This document shows, one piece after another, positions 41,286-49,415 of a stretch of DNA of 64,000 nucleotides. The notes under the pieces were generated by a model that was not told where the DNA came from, did no database searches, and saw only the letters and a program-made list of their open reading frames with translations. The stretch's first letter is position 1. Every line of letters begins with the position of its first letter. Made by a program: the position numbers and the translations under genes. Source of the DNA: Chloroflexota bacterium (GTDB lineage Bacteria; Chloroflexota; Dehalococcoidia; UBA2979). Location: assembly GCA_947472995.1 (NCBI GenBank), contig CANJBO010000002.1:1-64000 (forward strand), given 5' to 3'.

Positions 41286-42572
41286 ATGCCTCCCCACGAT
41301 CAGCAGACCCTGCGCCCTCCGGTACCCGGGGCGGGCGCCCCGCCGCGCGGCCTCCTGGGCCGTGACCTGCTGCAGGCGTTCGAGGCCTACTTCGCCGCCG
41401 AGGAGGCCAACCTCGAGGCGCTCGCCCGATGGGCGGACGACCCGGAGTTCGGCCCCTTCTACCGCGAGGTCCTCCCGGAGCAGCGGCGCAGCCTCGCCCT
41501 GCTGTCCTTCCAGGTCGCGTCGATGCTCCCCGACCACCCCGCCCCGGTGCGCGTGGTCCCGCCCGCGATCACCTCGATCCTCACGCAGAACCGCGCGCGG
41601 CGCGCCCGCGATCTCGCCGCCTCGATCGGCACGCGCCGGCGCACCGGCGGGCTCGCGCTCGCGGGCGCCGCAGCGGCGGCGGTCATCGCCAGCGTGGTGC
41701 TCGCCAACCCCGATCCGGTGATCATCGCGACGATCGCACCGCGTGTCGCCGACGCCGCGCCGATCGTCGCCTCGACACCGGTGCCGGCGCCCACCCCGCA
41801 ACGCGGCGTGCTGGAGCACTCGAGCATCGTCGCGATCTACGGGCACCCGTACGTGCCGAGCATGGGCCTCCTGGGCGAGCTGAGTCCGAGCGAGGCCGCA
41901 CTCCGCGCGAAGCAGCTGGCCGCGCAATGGCAGAACACCGACGGCCGGCCGACGATCGGCGCGCTGCACGTCGTGATGCACGTGGCGCAGGCGTCGCAGA
42001 CGCCCGACGGCACCCACCTCGGGCGCGCCGACCTCGGCGGCATCCACCCGTGGGTCGAGGCCGCCCAGACGCACGGAGTGCTGCTGATCGTCGACACGCA
42101 GATCGGCTGGTCCGACCCGCTGACGGAGTCGAAGGCGCTCGAGCCGCTGCTGAAGCTGCCGTTCGTGCACCTCGCCCTCGACCCGGAGTTCGCGCTGTCG
42201 CACAACCGCGTGACGCCCGGCGACGCGATCGGCACCGTCGACGCCAGATCGATCAACGAGGTGCAGACGTGGCTTGGTGATCTCGTGCGGCGCGAGGGGC
42301 TGCCGCGCAAGATGCTGATGGTGCACCAGTTCCTCGGCAGCATGATCAGGGACGCGGAGCGCATCAACCGCGATCCCGACATCGAGATGGTGATCGACAT
42401 GGACGGCGTCGGCGCGCCCGGCGACAAGCTCGCCGGGTACGACCACTTCGCGCTCGGGCCGTACTCGGAGCGACCGGGGTTCAAGCTCTTCACGAAGAAC
42501 GACACGCCGCTGATGACGCCCGCCGAGATCACGGCGCTGCCGAGGCCGCCCGACGTCGTGATCTACCAGTAG
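41286..42572 (+). CDS. Membrane-anchored protein with TIM-barrel-like outer domain, unknown
   Basis: The 428-residue protein has a cytoplasmic head (about 1-115), one membrane helix (about 119-143), a Pro/Thr/Ala linker and a long extracytoplasmic domain (about 175-428). The outer domain alternates strands and helices: I-V-A-I-Y-G-H-P, LHVVMHVAQA, V-L-L-I-V-D-T-Q, VHLALDPEF, KMLMVHQFLG, EMVIDMDGVG, a (beta/alpha)8-like order with acidic residues at strand ends. That resembles glycoside-hydrolase-like barrels, but I recognise no named family. A DnaA-box-like 9-mer lies 63 bases upstream. Confidence 0.7.
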   Translation: MPPHDQQTLRPPVPGAGAPPRGLLGRDLLQAFEAYFAAEEANLEALARWADDPEFGPFYREVLPEQRRSLALLSFQVASMLPDHPAPVRVVPPAITSILTQNRARRARDLAASIGTRRRTGGLALAGAAAAAVIASVVLANPDPVIIATIAPRVADAAPIVASTPVPAPTPQRGVLEHSSIVAIYGHPYVPSMGLLGELSPSEAALRAKQLAAQWQNTDGRPTIGALHVVMHVAQASQTPDGTHLGRADLGGIHPWVEAAQTHGVLLIVDTQIGWSDPLTESKALEPLLKLPFVHLALDPEFALSHNRVTPGDAIGTVDARSINEVQTWLGDLVRREGLPRKMLMVHQFLGSMIRDAERINRDPDIEMVIDMDGVGAPGDKLAGYDHFALGPYSERPGFKLFTKNDTPLMTPAEITALPRPPDVVIYQ

Positions 42573-42628
42573 CCCGCGATCCCATCGCCCCACGCCTGAT
42601 CCAGCACGCACTGCACGAGGAGCACCAC

Positions 42629-43555
42629 ATGACCGACACCGGACTGCCGAAGCGCACGCTGGGACGCACGGGGCTGGAGGTCACGCGCCTCGGCTACGGG
42701 GCCATGTCGCTGGACAACGGGCGGCTCACGCCCGTCACGCCGGAGCAGGCGGAGGCGACGCTGCAGGCGGTGCTGAACGCCGGCATCAACCTCATCGACA
42801 CATCGCCGGACTACGGCGACAGCGAGGAGTTGATCGGCCGCTACATCGCGGACCGGCGCGGCGAGTACTTCCTCGCCTCGAAGTGCGGGTGCCCGGTGGA
42901 CGTGCCGGCGGGCACGACGGGGCACGTGTACACGCGCGAGAACATCATCGCGGGCGTCGAGCAGAGCCTGCGCCGCATGAAGACCGACTACCTCGACATC
43001 GTGCAGTTCCACGGCAGCCCCTCGCGCGCCACGCTCGAGGAGAGTGGCGCGATCGAGACCGTCCTCGAGCTGCAGCGGCAGGGCAAGGTGCGCTTCATCG
43101 GCATGTCGGGCGTGCTGCCCGACCTCGAGGACCACATTGCGATGGGCGTCTTCGACGAGTTCCAGATCCCGTACTCGGCGCTCCAGCGCGACCACGAGGC
43201 GGCGATCGCGGCGGCGAAGCAGGCCGGCGCCGGCACGGTGATCCGCGGCGGTGCGGTGCGCGGCGCCCCGGCGCAGGACAAGGCGTGGGCCGTCCGCCGC
43301 CTCCCCGAGGTGGCCGAGGAGCGCCCGCGCGCGATCTGGGAGCGCGCCCGCCTGGACGACCTGCTGGACGGCGCCCCGGCGATCGAGTTCACGCTCCGCT
43401 TCGCCTTCTCCAACCCCGACATGGACACGACGATCGTCGGCACGGCGAACCCGAACCACCTGCAGGCGAACCTCGACGCACTGGCGAAGGGGCCGCTGCC
43501 CGCGGACGTGTACGCGGAGGCGCTCCGCCGCCTGGACGCCGCCGAGCGCGAGTAG
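42629..43555 (+). CDS. Aldo/keto reductase
   Basis: The 308-residue barrel enzyme shows R-T-G-L-E-V-T-R-L-G-Y-G-A-M, N-L-I-D-T-S-P-D-Y-G-D-S-E (catalytic D and Y), the catalytic-Lys strand FLASKCG, and Y-L-D-I-V-Q-F-H. These are the standard aldo/keto reductase motifs for NADPH-dependent carbonyl reduction. GAGGAG lies 6 bases before the ATG. A C-x-C-P stretch after the Lys is unusual. Substrate unknown; the following genes encode transporters. Confidence 0.92.
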   Translation: MTDTGLPKRTLGRTGLEVTRLGYGAMSLDNGRLTPVTPEQAEATLQAVLNAGINLIDTSPDYGDSEELIGRYIADRRGEYFLASKCGCPVDVPAGTTGHVYTRENIIAGVEQSLRRMKTDYLDIVQFHGSPSRATLEESGAIETVLELQRQGKVRFIGMSGVLPDLEDHIAMGVFDEFQIPYSALQRDHEAAIAAAKQAGAGTVIRGGAVRGAPAQDKAWAVRRLPEVAEERPRAIWERARLDDLLDGAPAIEFTLRFAFSNPDMDTTIVGTANPNHLQANLDALAKGPLPADVYAEALRRLDAAERE

Positions 43556-43677
43556 GCCTCGACGCCCCCGCCCCACAACCCCGATGGCCGCCGAGCGCGG
43601 CCATCGTCGCGCCCGGGAGAATCGCGGGAGACGTCTGGCGCGAACGCGAGGGACGCAGTACCGTCGGCGGCGAAACC

Positions 43678-43691
43678 TGACGTGAACGTTA
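43678..43691. promoter_or_regulatory. ACGTGAACGT dyad upstream of MFS gene
   Basis: TGACGT-GA-ACGTTA sits 22 bases before the ATG of the 43713 MFS gene. It shares ACGT-N-AACGT with the dyad before the DHA2 exporter gene (51005). Sites of this form are typical of MerR-family activators, but no such regulator is encoded in the window. Confidence 0.4.
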
Positions 43692-43712
43692 AGCGCCGAC
43701 TGGACCGCCTCG

Positions 43713-45038
43713 ATGGCGTCGATCAGCACCTTCGAATCGCTGCGCATCCGTGACTACCGTCTGCTCTGGCTGGCGCAGCTCAACACGAGCATGGGCCAGT
43801 GGATGGACCAGGTCACCCGCGGCTGGCTGATCTACCAGATCACCGGGTCGGCGTTCCAGCTCGGCCTCGTCACCGCGACGCGAGGGCTCCCGCTGCTGCT
43901 GTTCGGGATCCTCGCCGGGGCGCTCGCGGACCGGACGGACCGGCGCATCCAGCTGGTCGTCGCGCAGGTCACGAACGGCGTCCTCAACTTCATCCTCGCG
44001 GTGCTGGTGCTGACCGGGAACGTGCAGGAGTGGCACGTCTACGTGACGGCGTTCCTGGCGGGGAGCGTGCAGGCGTTCCAGCAGCCGGCGCGCCAGACGC
44101 TGATCAGCGACATCGTGCCGGAGGACAAGCTGCTGAACGCGCTCGCGCTGAACTCGGCGGCGCTCAACGGCTCGAGGGCGATCGGGCCGGCGATCGCCGG
44201 CCTCGTGATCACGTTCGTCGACACCGGCGGCTCGTACATGCTGCAGGCGTTCATGTACCTGATCGCGACGGTCTGGACGTTCCAGCTCGTCATCCCGCCG
44301 CACTACGAGGCCCGCGACGCCGAGGGCCACGTGCGCGAGCGCCCCTCGTTCTTCGGGAGCGTCAGCGAGGGCCTCAGCTTCGCGGCGCGGGAGCCGAACA
44401 TCCGCGCGCAGCTCCTGCTCGGCCTCGGGCCGCTGACGTTCGCGATGTCGTACACCTCGCTCATGCCGCTGATCGCGATCAAGGTGCTGGGCGGCAACGC
44501 GACGCTGCAGGGCACGCTGCTCTCGTTCATCGGCATCGGCGCGCTCGCCGGCGCGCTCACGGTGGCGAGCATGAAGCGCACGACGGGCTACGGGCTCTCG
44601 GTGGTGCTGGGCGCGATCGCCTTCAGCGTCGCCGTGTTCGCGTTCGCCTCATCCCAGTGGGTGTGGCTGAGCTGCCTCCTTGGCTTCGTGCTCGGGATGT
44701 TCAGCGTGACCTACACCACGCAGAACCAGTCGCTGCTCCAGATCATGACGCCGCGCGCCCTCCGAGGCCGCGTGATGAGCATCTACCTGCTGAACCGCGG
44801 GCTGGTGCCGCTGGGCGCGGTGGTCGCGGGCTTCCTCGCGGAGCACCTCGGCGGGCAGAACGCGATGCGTGGGCTCGCGCTGATCGCGCTCCTGATCGTC
44901 GTCGCCGTCGTCGCGACGCACCGCAACATCCTGACCCTGAAGGTCCCCCTCCGCGAGCGCTCCGACGAGGATGCCGCCGACGCGACCCGGGGCGGTCGAG
45001 GACGGGCATCGCTCGCCGGACGGCACCGCGAGTCGTAG
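43713..45038 (+). CDS. MFS exporter, MFS_3/EntS-like (first of three)
   Basis: The 441-residue protein has 12 helices. Signature stretches are LRIRDYRLLWLAQL at the start, GALADRTDRRIQL in loop 2-3, LLNALALNSAALNGSRAIGPA in the helix 5 region and MTPRALRGRVMSIYL late. All mark the MFS_3 subgroup. It begins a run of three MFS genes on one strand. A candidate MerR-type dyad lies immediately upstream. Substrate unknown. Confidence 0.9.
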   Translation: MASISTFESLRIRDYRLLWLAQLNTSMGQWMDQVTRGWLIYQITGSAFQLGLVTATRGLPLLLFGILAGALADRTDRRIQLVVAQVTNGVLNFILAVLVLTGNVQEWHVYVTAFLAGSVQAFQQPARQTLISDIVPEDKLLNALALNSAALNGSRAIGPAIAGLVITFVDTGGSYMLQAFMYLIATVWTFQLVIPPHYEARDAEGHVRERPSFFGSVSEGLSFAAREPNIRAQLLLGLGPLTFAMSYTSLMPLIAIKVLGGNATLQGTLLSFIGIGALAGALTVASMKRTTGYGLSVVLGAIAFSVAVFAFASSQWVWLSCLLGFVLGMFSVTYTTQNQSLLQIMTPRALRGRVMSIYLLNRGLVPLGAVVAGFLAEHLGGQNAMRGLALIALLIVVAVVATHRNILTLKVPLRERSDEDAADATRGGRGRASLAGRHRES

Positions 45039-45144
45039 TCTCGACGCTCACCCGTTTCACATCCACCATGACACGACGCAGGCGCGGCCCCGACACGGGC
45101 GCGCCCCACGCGCTGCAGCGATTGGGATCGAGGACCGTTTGTCC

Positions 45145-46455
45145 GTGGTGAACCGCGTCCCGTTCTACTACGGCTGGGTAATGGTGGGCACCGCGCTCGC
45201 CATCAACTCCGTGTCCTCGACCGTGAACCCGGTCGTCTTCTCGTTCATGATCGGGCCCATGTCGCAGGAGCTCGGCATTTCGCAGAGCGCGCTGGCCTGG
45301 TCGCTGACGTTCCGGCTGTTCGCCGGCGGGGTCGCGGGGCCGTTGCTCGGCGTGCTGCTGGACCGCCACGGGGCGCGCTGGATCGGCGTCGTCAGCGGCG
45401 CGATCGTGGGCTCGATGCTGATCACGCTCGCGTTCGTGCACGACCTGTGGGCGATCTACCTCGTCTTCGCGATCTCCGGGATCGCGGGCCTCGGCGGGCC
45501 GGCGGGGCAGCTCCTGACCACCGTGCCGCTCGCGAAATGGTTCGTGGCGAAGCGAGGACGCGCGCTCGCGATCGCGACAATGGGCATGGCCGGCGGCACC
45601 ACCCTCGCCGTCCCGATCACCGAGTGGCTGCTCGGGCTGGTCGGCTGGCGCGGGGCGACGTTCATCTTCGGCGTCGTGGTCGCGGCGGTGGTGATCCCCG
45701 TCAGCGCGATCCTCGTGCGCCGCTCGCCCGAGGACGTCGGGCTGCACCCGGACGGCGCGACGTCGGCCGAGGCGGGCCTCGCGAGCCAGGCCGCGACGCG
45801 CGGCGCGCACCTCGCAACGACTGAGGACTGGACGGTGCGGCAGGCGATGCGGACGGTCGTCATGTGGCAGCTGCTGCTCGGCCTGATCCTCGCCGGGACC
45901 GCGCTCACCGGGACACTGATCTACCGCGTCTCCTTCTTCAAGGGGCTCGGCATCGCGCCGGAGGCCGTCGCGTTCGGCACCGCGCTGGACCCGCTGACGG
46001 TCGTGTTCTCCTCGTTCGCGTTCGGGATGATCGCGGACCGCGTGCCGGTGCGCTACCTCGGCGCGATCGGGCTGTGCGGGCTGGCGGCGTCCGTGCTGCC
46101 GATGATCTTCATGCCGGCGGCGCCGATCACGGTGGTCGTGCACAACGTGACGTGGGGCGTCGCCGCCGGCGGGTACATCACGCTGAACAACCTGGTCTGG
46201 CCCAACTACTTCGGCAGGCTGCACCTCGGCGCGATCCGCGGCATCGTGCTGCCGGCGACGATCGCCGCCTCGGCCCTGGGCGCACCGCTGTTCGGCTTCC
46301 TGCTCGACAGCGGGCTACCCGCGAAGCAACTCTGGGTCGTCTCCGGCGTGTGCTTCGCGCTCGGCGCGATCTGCGTGCTGTTCGCGCGGCCGCCTCGACG
46401 GCTCACCCCGCACGAGGCCCCCGCGTCCGCCGTGCTCGTCGAGGCAGCCCGGTGA
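45145..46455 (+). CDS. MFS transporter, OFA/monocarboxylate-like (second of three)
   Basis: The 436-residue protein starts NRVPFYYGWVMVG, the F-Y-Y-G-W opening of oxalate/formate and monocarboxylate transporters. It has LDRHGARWI in loop 2-3 and AKWFVAKRGRALAI mid-protein, another OFA mark. It probably moves an organic acid. The start is uncertain: GTG 45145, GTG 45148 and TTG 45139 all follow GAGGA. Its stop overlaps the GTG of the third MFS gene by 4 bases, so these two are coupled. A relative lies at 56841. Confidence 0.88.
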   Translation: MVNRVPFYYGWVMVGTALAINSVSSTVNPVVFSFMIGPMSQELGISQSALAWSLTFRLFAGGVAGPLLGVLLDRHGARWIGVVSGAIVGSMLITLAFVHDLWAIYLVFAISGIAGLGGPAGQLLTTVPLAKWFVAKRGRALAIATMGMAGGTTLAVPITEWLLGLVGWRGATFIFGVVVAAVVIPVSAILVRRSPEDVGLHPDGATSAEAGLASQAATRGAHLATTEDWTVRQAMRTVVMWQLLLGLILAGTALTGTLIYRVSFFKGLGIAPEAVAFGTALDPLTVVFSSFAFGMIADRVPVRYLGAIGLCGLAASVLPMIFMPAAPITVVVHNVTWGVAAGGYITLNNLVWPNYFGRLHLGAIRGIVLPATIAASALGAPLFGFLLDSGLPAKQLWVVSGVCFALGAICVLFARPPRRLTPHEAPASAVLVEAAR

Positions 46456-47798
46456 CCACGGAACGTCCCGCCGAGGTGTCAGACGCCACGCGCCGCGAGC
46501 TGGCAGCGTTCCCGGACGAGCTGGAGCGTCAGGACGACCGCATCGGCACGCTGTACGCGTTCCGCTACCGCAACTACCGGCTGCTCTGGGCGGGCGACGT
46601 GTTCACCGCCGCCGCGCAGTGGATCCAGCAGACCGCGGTGACGTGGGTCGTCTACGCGCTGACGGGATCGGGGAGCCTGACCGGCACCATCGGCCTGATG
46701 CGCGCCGTGCCGATCCTGCTGCTGTCGCCGGTTGCCGGGACGACGAGCGACCGGGTCAGCCGCAATCGCATCATCTCCGTCAGCCAGATGATCATGGCCG
46801 TGCTGACGCTGATCATCGCGTTCGATCTCCTCGCGGGGACGATGCAGATCTGGCACCTGTTCGTGTTCACGCTGCTCGTCTCATCGGCGCAGACGTTCAA
46901 CATGCCCGCGCGCCAGACGTTCGTCTTCGATCTCGTGCCTCGACGAGTGATCCCGAACGCCGTGGCGTTGTCGTGGCTCGCGTTCAGCTTCGCGCGTGCG
47001 TTCGGGGTCATCGGCGGCGGCCTCCTGATCGCCAGCTTCGGGCCGGCGAACAACTTCTTCATCCAGGCCGGCGCGTACCTCATCGTCATGACCACGGTGC
47101 TCGGCATCCGGGGGCAGAAGGAGCCCGAGGTCCGCGAGCGCAAGCCGTTCTTCACGGCGATGCGCGAGGGCTACGCCTTCGTCGCGCAGAGCCCGCAGGC
47201 GCGCGTGTCGTTGATGCTCAGCGTGATCTCGCCGGCACTGCTGATCCCGCTGCACGGCGTGCTGCTGCCGATCTTCGCGAAGCACATCTTCCACGACGAC
47301 AGCGGCGCGATCTTCGGCCTCCTGGCGGGGTCGATCGGCATCGGCGGGCTCTTCGGCGGCGTCCTGACGGCAGCCCTCAACCAGATCGAGCGGCGCGGCC
47401 TCCTGCAGCTCGTGGCCCTGCTGCTGATGGCGGGCGCCGAGCTGACGTTCTGCGTCGTCGCCGTGATGACCGAGCAGCTCTGGCTGGCGGTGCCGTTCCT
47501 CGTCATCGCCGGCGTCGCCGAGTCGCTTTACACGACGACCAACACCACGGTGCTCCAGCTCGTCGCGCCGGAGCGGTTCCGAGGCAGCATGGCGGCGCTG
47601 CTCCAGCTGTCGTTCCTGATCATGCCGATCGGCGGCGTCATCGCCGGGACGGCGGCGGACCACTTCGGCGCGCCCGCCGTCGGCATGGTGTTCACCGGCG
47701 CCGCCTTCGCGTGGGCGCTCGCGATCCTGCTGCTGTCGCCGAGGATGCGCACCCTCCGCCTGAGCGATCTCACCCGCGAGCGCGAGCAGGCAGAGTAA
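46452..47798 (+). CDS. MFS exporter, MFS_3/EntS-like (third of three)
   Basis: The 448-residue protein has a polar head (residues 1-35), then RYRNYRLLWAGDVFTAAAQW and 12 helices. VAGTTSDRVSRNRIISV fills loop 2-3, and VIPNAVALSWLAFSFARAFG the helix 5 region. The GTG at 46452 overlaps the previous stop. The TAA stop at 47796 is followed by hairpin element copy C and then the dehydrogenase gene. Translational coupling to an organic-acid-type transporter is unusual and suggests linked substrates. Confidence 0.9.
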   Translation: MTTERPAEVSDATRRELAAFPDELERQDDRIGTLYAFRYRNYRLLWAGDVFTAAAQWIQQTAVTWVVYALTGSGSLTGTIGLMRAVPILLLSPVAGTTSDRVSRNRIISVSQMIMAVLTLIIAFDLLAGTMQIWHLFVFTLLVSSAQTFNMPARQTFVFDLVPRRVIPNAVALSWLAFSFARAFGVIGGGLLIASFGPANNFFIQAGAYLIVMTTVLGIRGQKEPEVRERKPFFTAMREGYAFVAQSPQARVSLMLSVISPALLIPLHGVLLPIFAKHIFHDDSGAIFGLLAGSIGIGGLFGGVLTAALNQIERRGLLQLVALLLMAGAELTFCVVAVMTEQLWLAVPFLVIAGVAESLYTTTNTTVLQLVAPERFRGSMAALLQLSFLIMPIGGVIAGTAADHFGAPAVGMVFTGAAFAWALAILLLSPRMRTLRLSDLTREREQAE

Positions 47799-47808
47799 CG
47801 TGCTTCAC

Positions 47809-47861
47809 GAGCGCAGCGCGGTCACCTCGCGCCGCTCGGACGGACCTGCGGGCTTCACGAG
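47809..47861 (+). repeat. 3'-UTR hairpin element, copy C
   Basis: Ten bases after a TAA stop, GAGCG-CA-GCGCG and CGCGC-CGCTC form a stem (47809-47837), followed by GGACGGACCTGCGGGCTTC and ACGAG. The last 14 bases before ACGAG match copy B exactly and copy A with one change. It lies 18 bases before the downstream gene start. Confidence 0.65.
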
Positions 47862-47878
47862 ATGATCGAAGGGCGGCG

Positions 47879-48832
47879 ATGATGCGCGTGGCGCTGTTGG
47901 ACGACTACCAGGACGTGGCCCGCAGCGTGGCGGACTGGAGCGTGCTCCCCGCCGGCACCGAGGTCGTCGCGTTCCACGACCACCTCAGCGACGAGTCGGC
48001 GATCGTCGAGCGGCTGCGCGACTTCGAGGTCGTCGTCGCGATGCGCGAGCGCACCGCTTTCCCGCGCACGCTCCTCGAACGGCTGCCCGAACTGAAGCTG
48101 CTGATCACGACCGGCATGCGCAACGCCTCGATCGACGTCGCGGCGGCGAAGGAGCGCGGGATCGTCGTCTGCGGGACGGGCGGCGTCGGCACGCCGACCG
48201 CCGAGCTGACGTGGGGACTGATCCTCGACCTCGCCCGGCACATCACCGCCGAGGACCGCGCGCTCCGCGAGGGGCGCTGGCAGACCACGCTCGGTGTCGG
48301 GATGGCGGGGCGCACGCTGGGGATCGTGGGCCTCGGCAACCTCGGCCGGCAGGTGGCGAACGTCGGACGCACGTTCGGCATGAACATCGTCGCGTGGAGC
48401 CCGAACCTCACACCGGAGCGCGCCGCCGAGGGCAACGCGACGCTGGTGACGAAGGACGAGCTGTTCCAGCGCTCGGACGTCATCTCCGTGCACATGGTGC
48501 TGAGCGACCGCTCGCGCGGGCTGATCGGCGCGCACGAGTTCGCGCTGATGAAGCCGAGCGCGTTCTTCGTGAACACCTCGCGCGGGCCGATCACGGACGA
48601 GGCGGCGCTCGCCCGCGCGCTCGCGGCGAAGCAGTTCGCCGGTGCGGCGATCGACACGTTCGGCGAGGAGCCGCTGCCCGCCGACAGCCCGTTCCGCGAC
48701 CTCGACAACATCATCCTGACGCCGCACCTCGGCTACGTGACGCAGGACACCTACAACGTCTACTACCCCGAGGCCGTCGAGGATATCCGCGCGTTCATCG
48801 CCGGCACCCCGGTGCGCGTCGTCCAGCCATAG
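47879..48832 (+). CDS. D-2-hydroxyacid dehydrogenase, phosphoglycerate-dehydrogenase-like
   Basis: The 317-residue NAD enzyme has G-I-V-G-L-G-N-L-G-R-Q (Rossmann), S-A-F-F-V-N-T-S-R-G-P-I, a catalytic Arg in N-T-S-R-G, a Glu in E-E-P-L-P and His in T-P-H-L-G-Y. Together these are the catalytic R-E-H set of D-isomer-specific 2-hydroxyacid dehydrogenases. Adjacent ATG codons at 47879 and 47882 both follow GAAGGG. The organic-acid-type MFS upstream hints at a 2-hydroxy or 2-keto acid substrate. A second member of this family starts at 63510. Confidence 0.93.
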   Translation: MMRVALLDDYQDVARSVADWSVLPAGTEVVAFHDHLSDESAIVERLRDFEVVVAMRERTAFPRTLLERLPELKLLITTGMRNASIDVAAAKERGIVVCGTGGVGTPTAELTWGLILDLARHITAEDRALREGRWQTTLGVGMAGRTLGIVGLGNLGRQVANVGRTFGMNIVAWSPNLTPERAAEGNATLVTKDELFQRSDVISVHMVLSDRSRGLIGAHEFALMKPSAFFVNTSRGPITDEAALARALAAKQFAGAAIDTFGEEPLPADSPFRDLDNIILTPHLGYVTQDTYNVYYPEAVEDIRAFIAGTPVRVVQP

Positions 48833-48855
48833 CGGCCTACATCCTGCGACACGAA

Positions 48856-48881
48856 CAACGGGCGCCTTGCGGCGCCCGTTG
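48856..48881. terminator. Bidirectional hairpin terminator
   Basis: CAACGGGCGCC (48856-48866) and GGCGCCCGTTG (48871-48881) form a perfect 11-bp stem with loop TTGC between the convergent genes ending at 48832 and 48906. Flanking CACGAA and CGTGTG could lengthen the stem. Confidence 0.85.
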
Positions 48882-48905
48882 CGTGTGACTCGACGGGTCG
48901 AGGAG

Positions 48906-49322
48906 CTAGGAGAGGGACTGGCCGTCGGCGACGACGGCGGCGCCGGCCTTCGCGATCTGCTCGTCCTCCTCGGCGGTGGCGCCGGAGACGCCGACGGCGC
49001 CCGCGACCATGCCGTCCTTGCGGAGCACCACGGCGCCCTGCACCGGCACGAAGCGGCCGGCGAGGCGCTGCGAGACGACGGCGACCATCGCCGGGTTGTT
49101 CTCCGCCATCGTGCGGTTCAGCACAGAGTCACGGCCGGTGAACGCGCTGCCCGCGGCCTTGCCGTCGGCGACCATCGCGTGCATGCCGGTCGAGCCATCG
49201 AGGCGCTCGAGGAACATCGGGGCGCCGCCGGCGTCCACCACGATGATCGTGACGGCCTTCTGCATCTTGATGGCCTCGGCCCGCGCGGCGTCGACGATCT
49301 TGCGGGCGTCTTCGTTCTTCAT
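48906..49322 (-). CDS. GlcG/HbpS-like haem-degrading domain protein
   Basis: The 138-residue protein has the GlcG/HbpS fold: ARKIVDAARAEAIKM, T-I-I-V-V-D-A-G-G-A-P-M, A-x-x-D-G-K-A-x-x-S-A-F-T-G, and G-A-V-G-V-S-G-A-T-A-E-E-D-E at the C-terminus. HbpS binds haem or iron extracellularly in Streptomyces; other members occur in glycolate operons. No signal peptide is present. GGAAGGAAG lies before ATG 49322. The role here is unknown. Confidence 0.9.
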   Translation of the reverse strand: MKNEDARKIVDAARAEAIKMQKAVTIIVVDAGGAPMFLERLDGSTGMHAMVADGKAAGSAFTGRDSVLNRTMAENNPAMVAVVSQRLAGRFVPVQGAVVLRKDGMVAGAVGVSGATAEEDEQIAKAGAAVVADGQSLS

Positions 49323-49415
49323 CTGTCTTCCTTCCGGGGCGCGCGTCGGCGCCGTCTGTCGTTGGCAACGGCGGTCAGAGTACGTCATCGCGGGATGAGC
49401 GTCGTCAGGGCGAGG

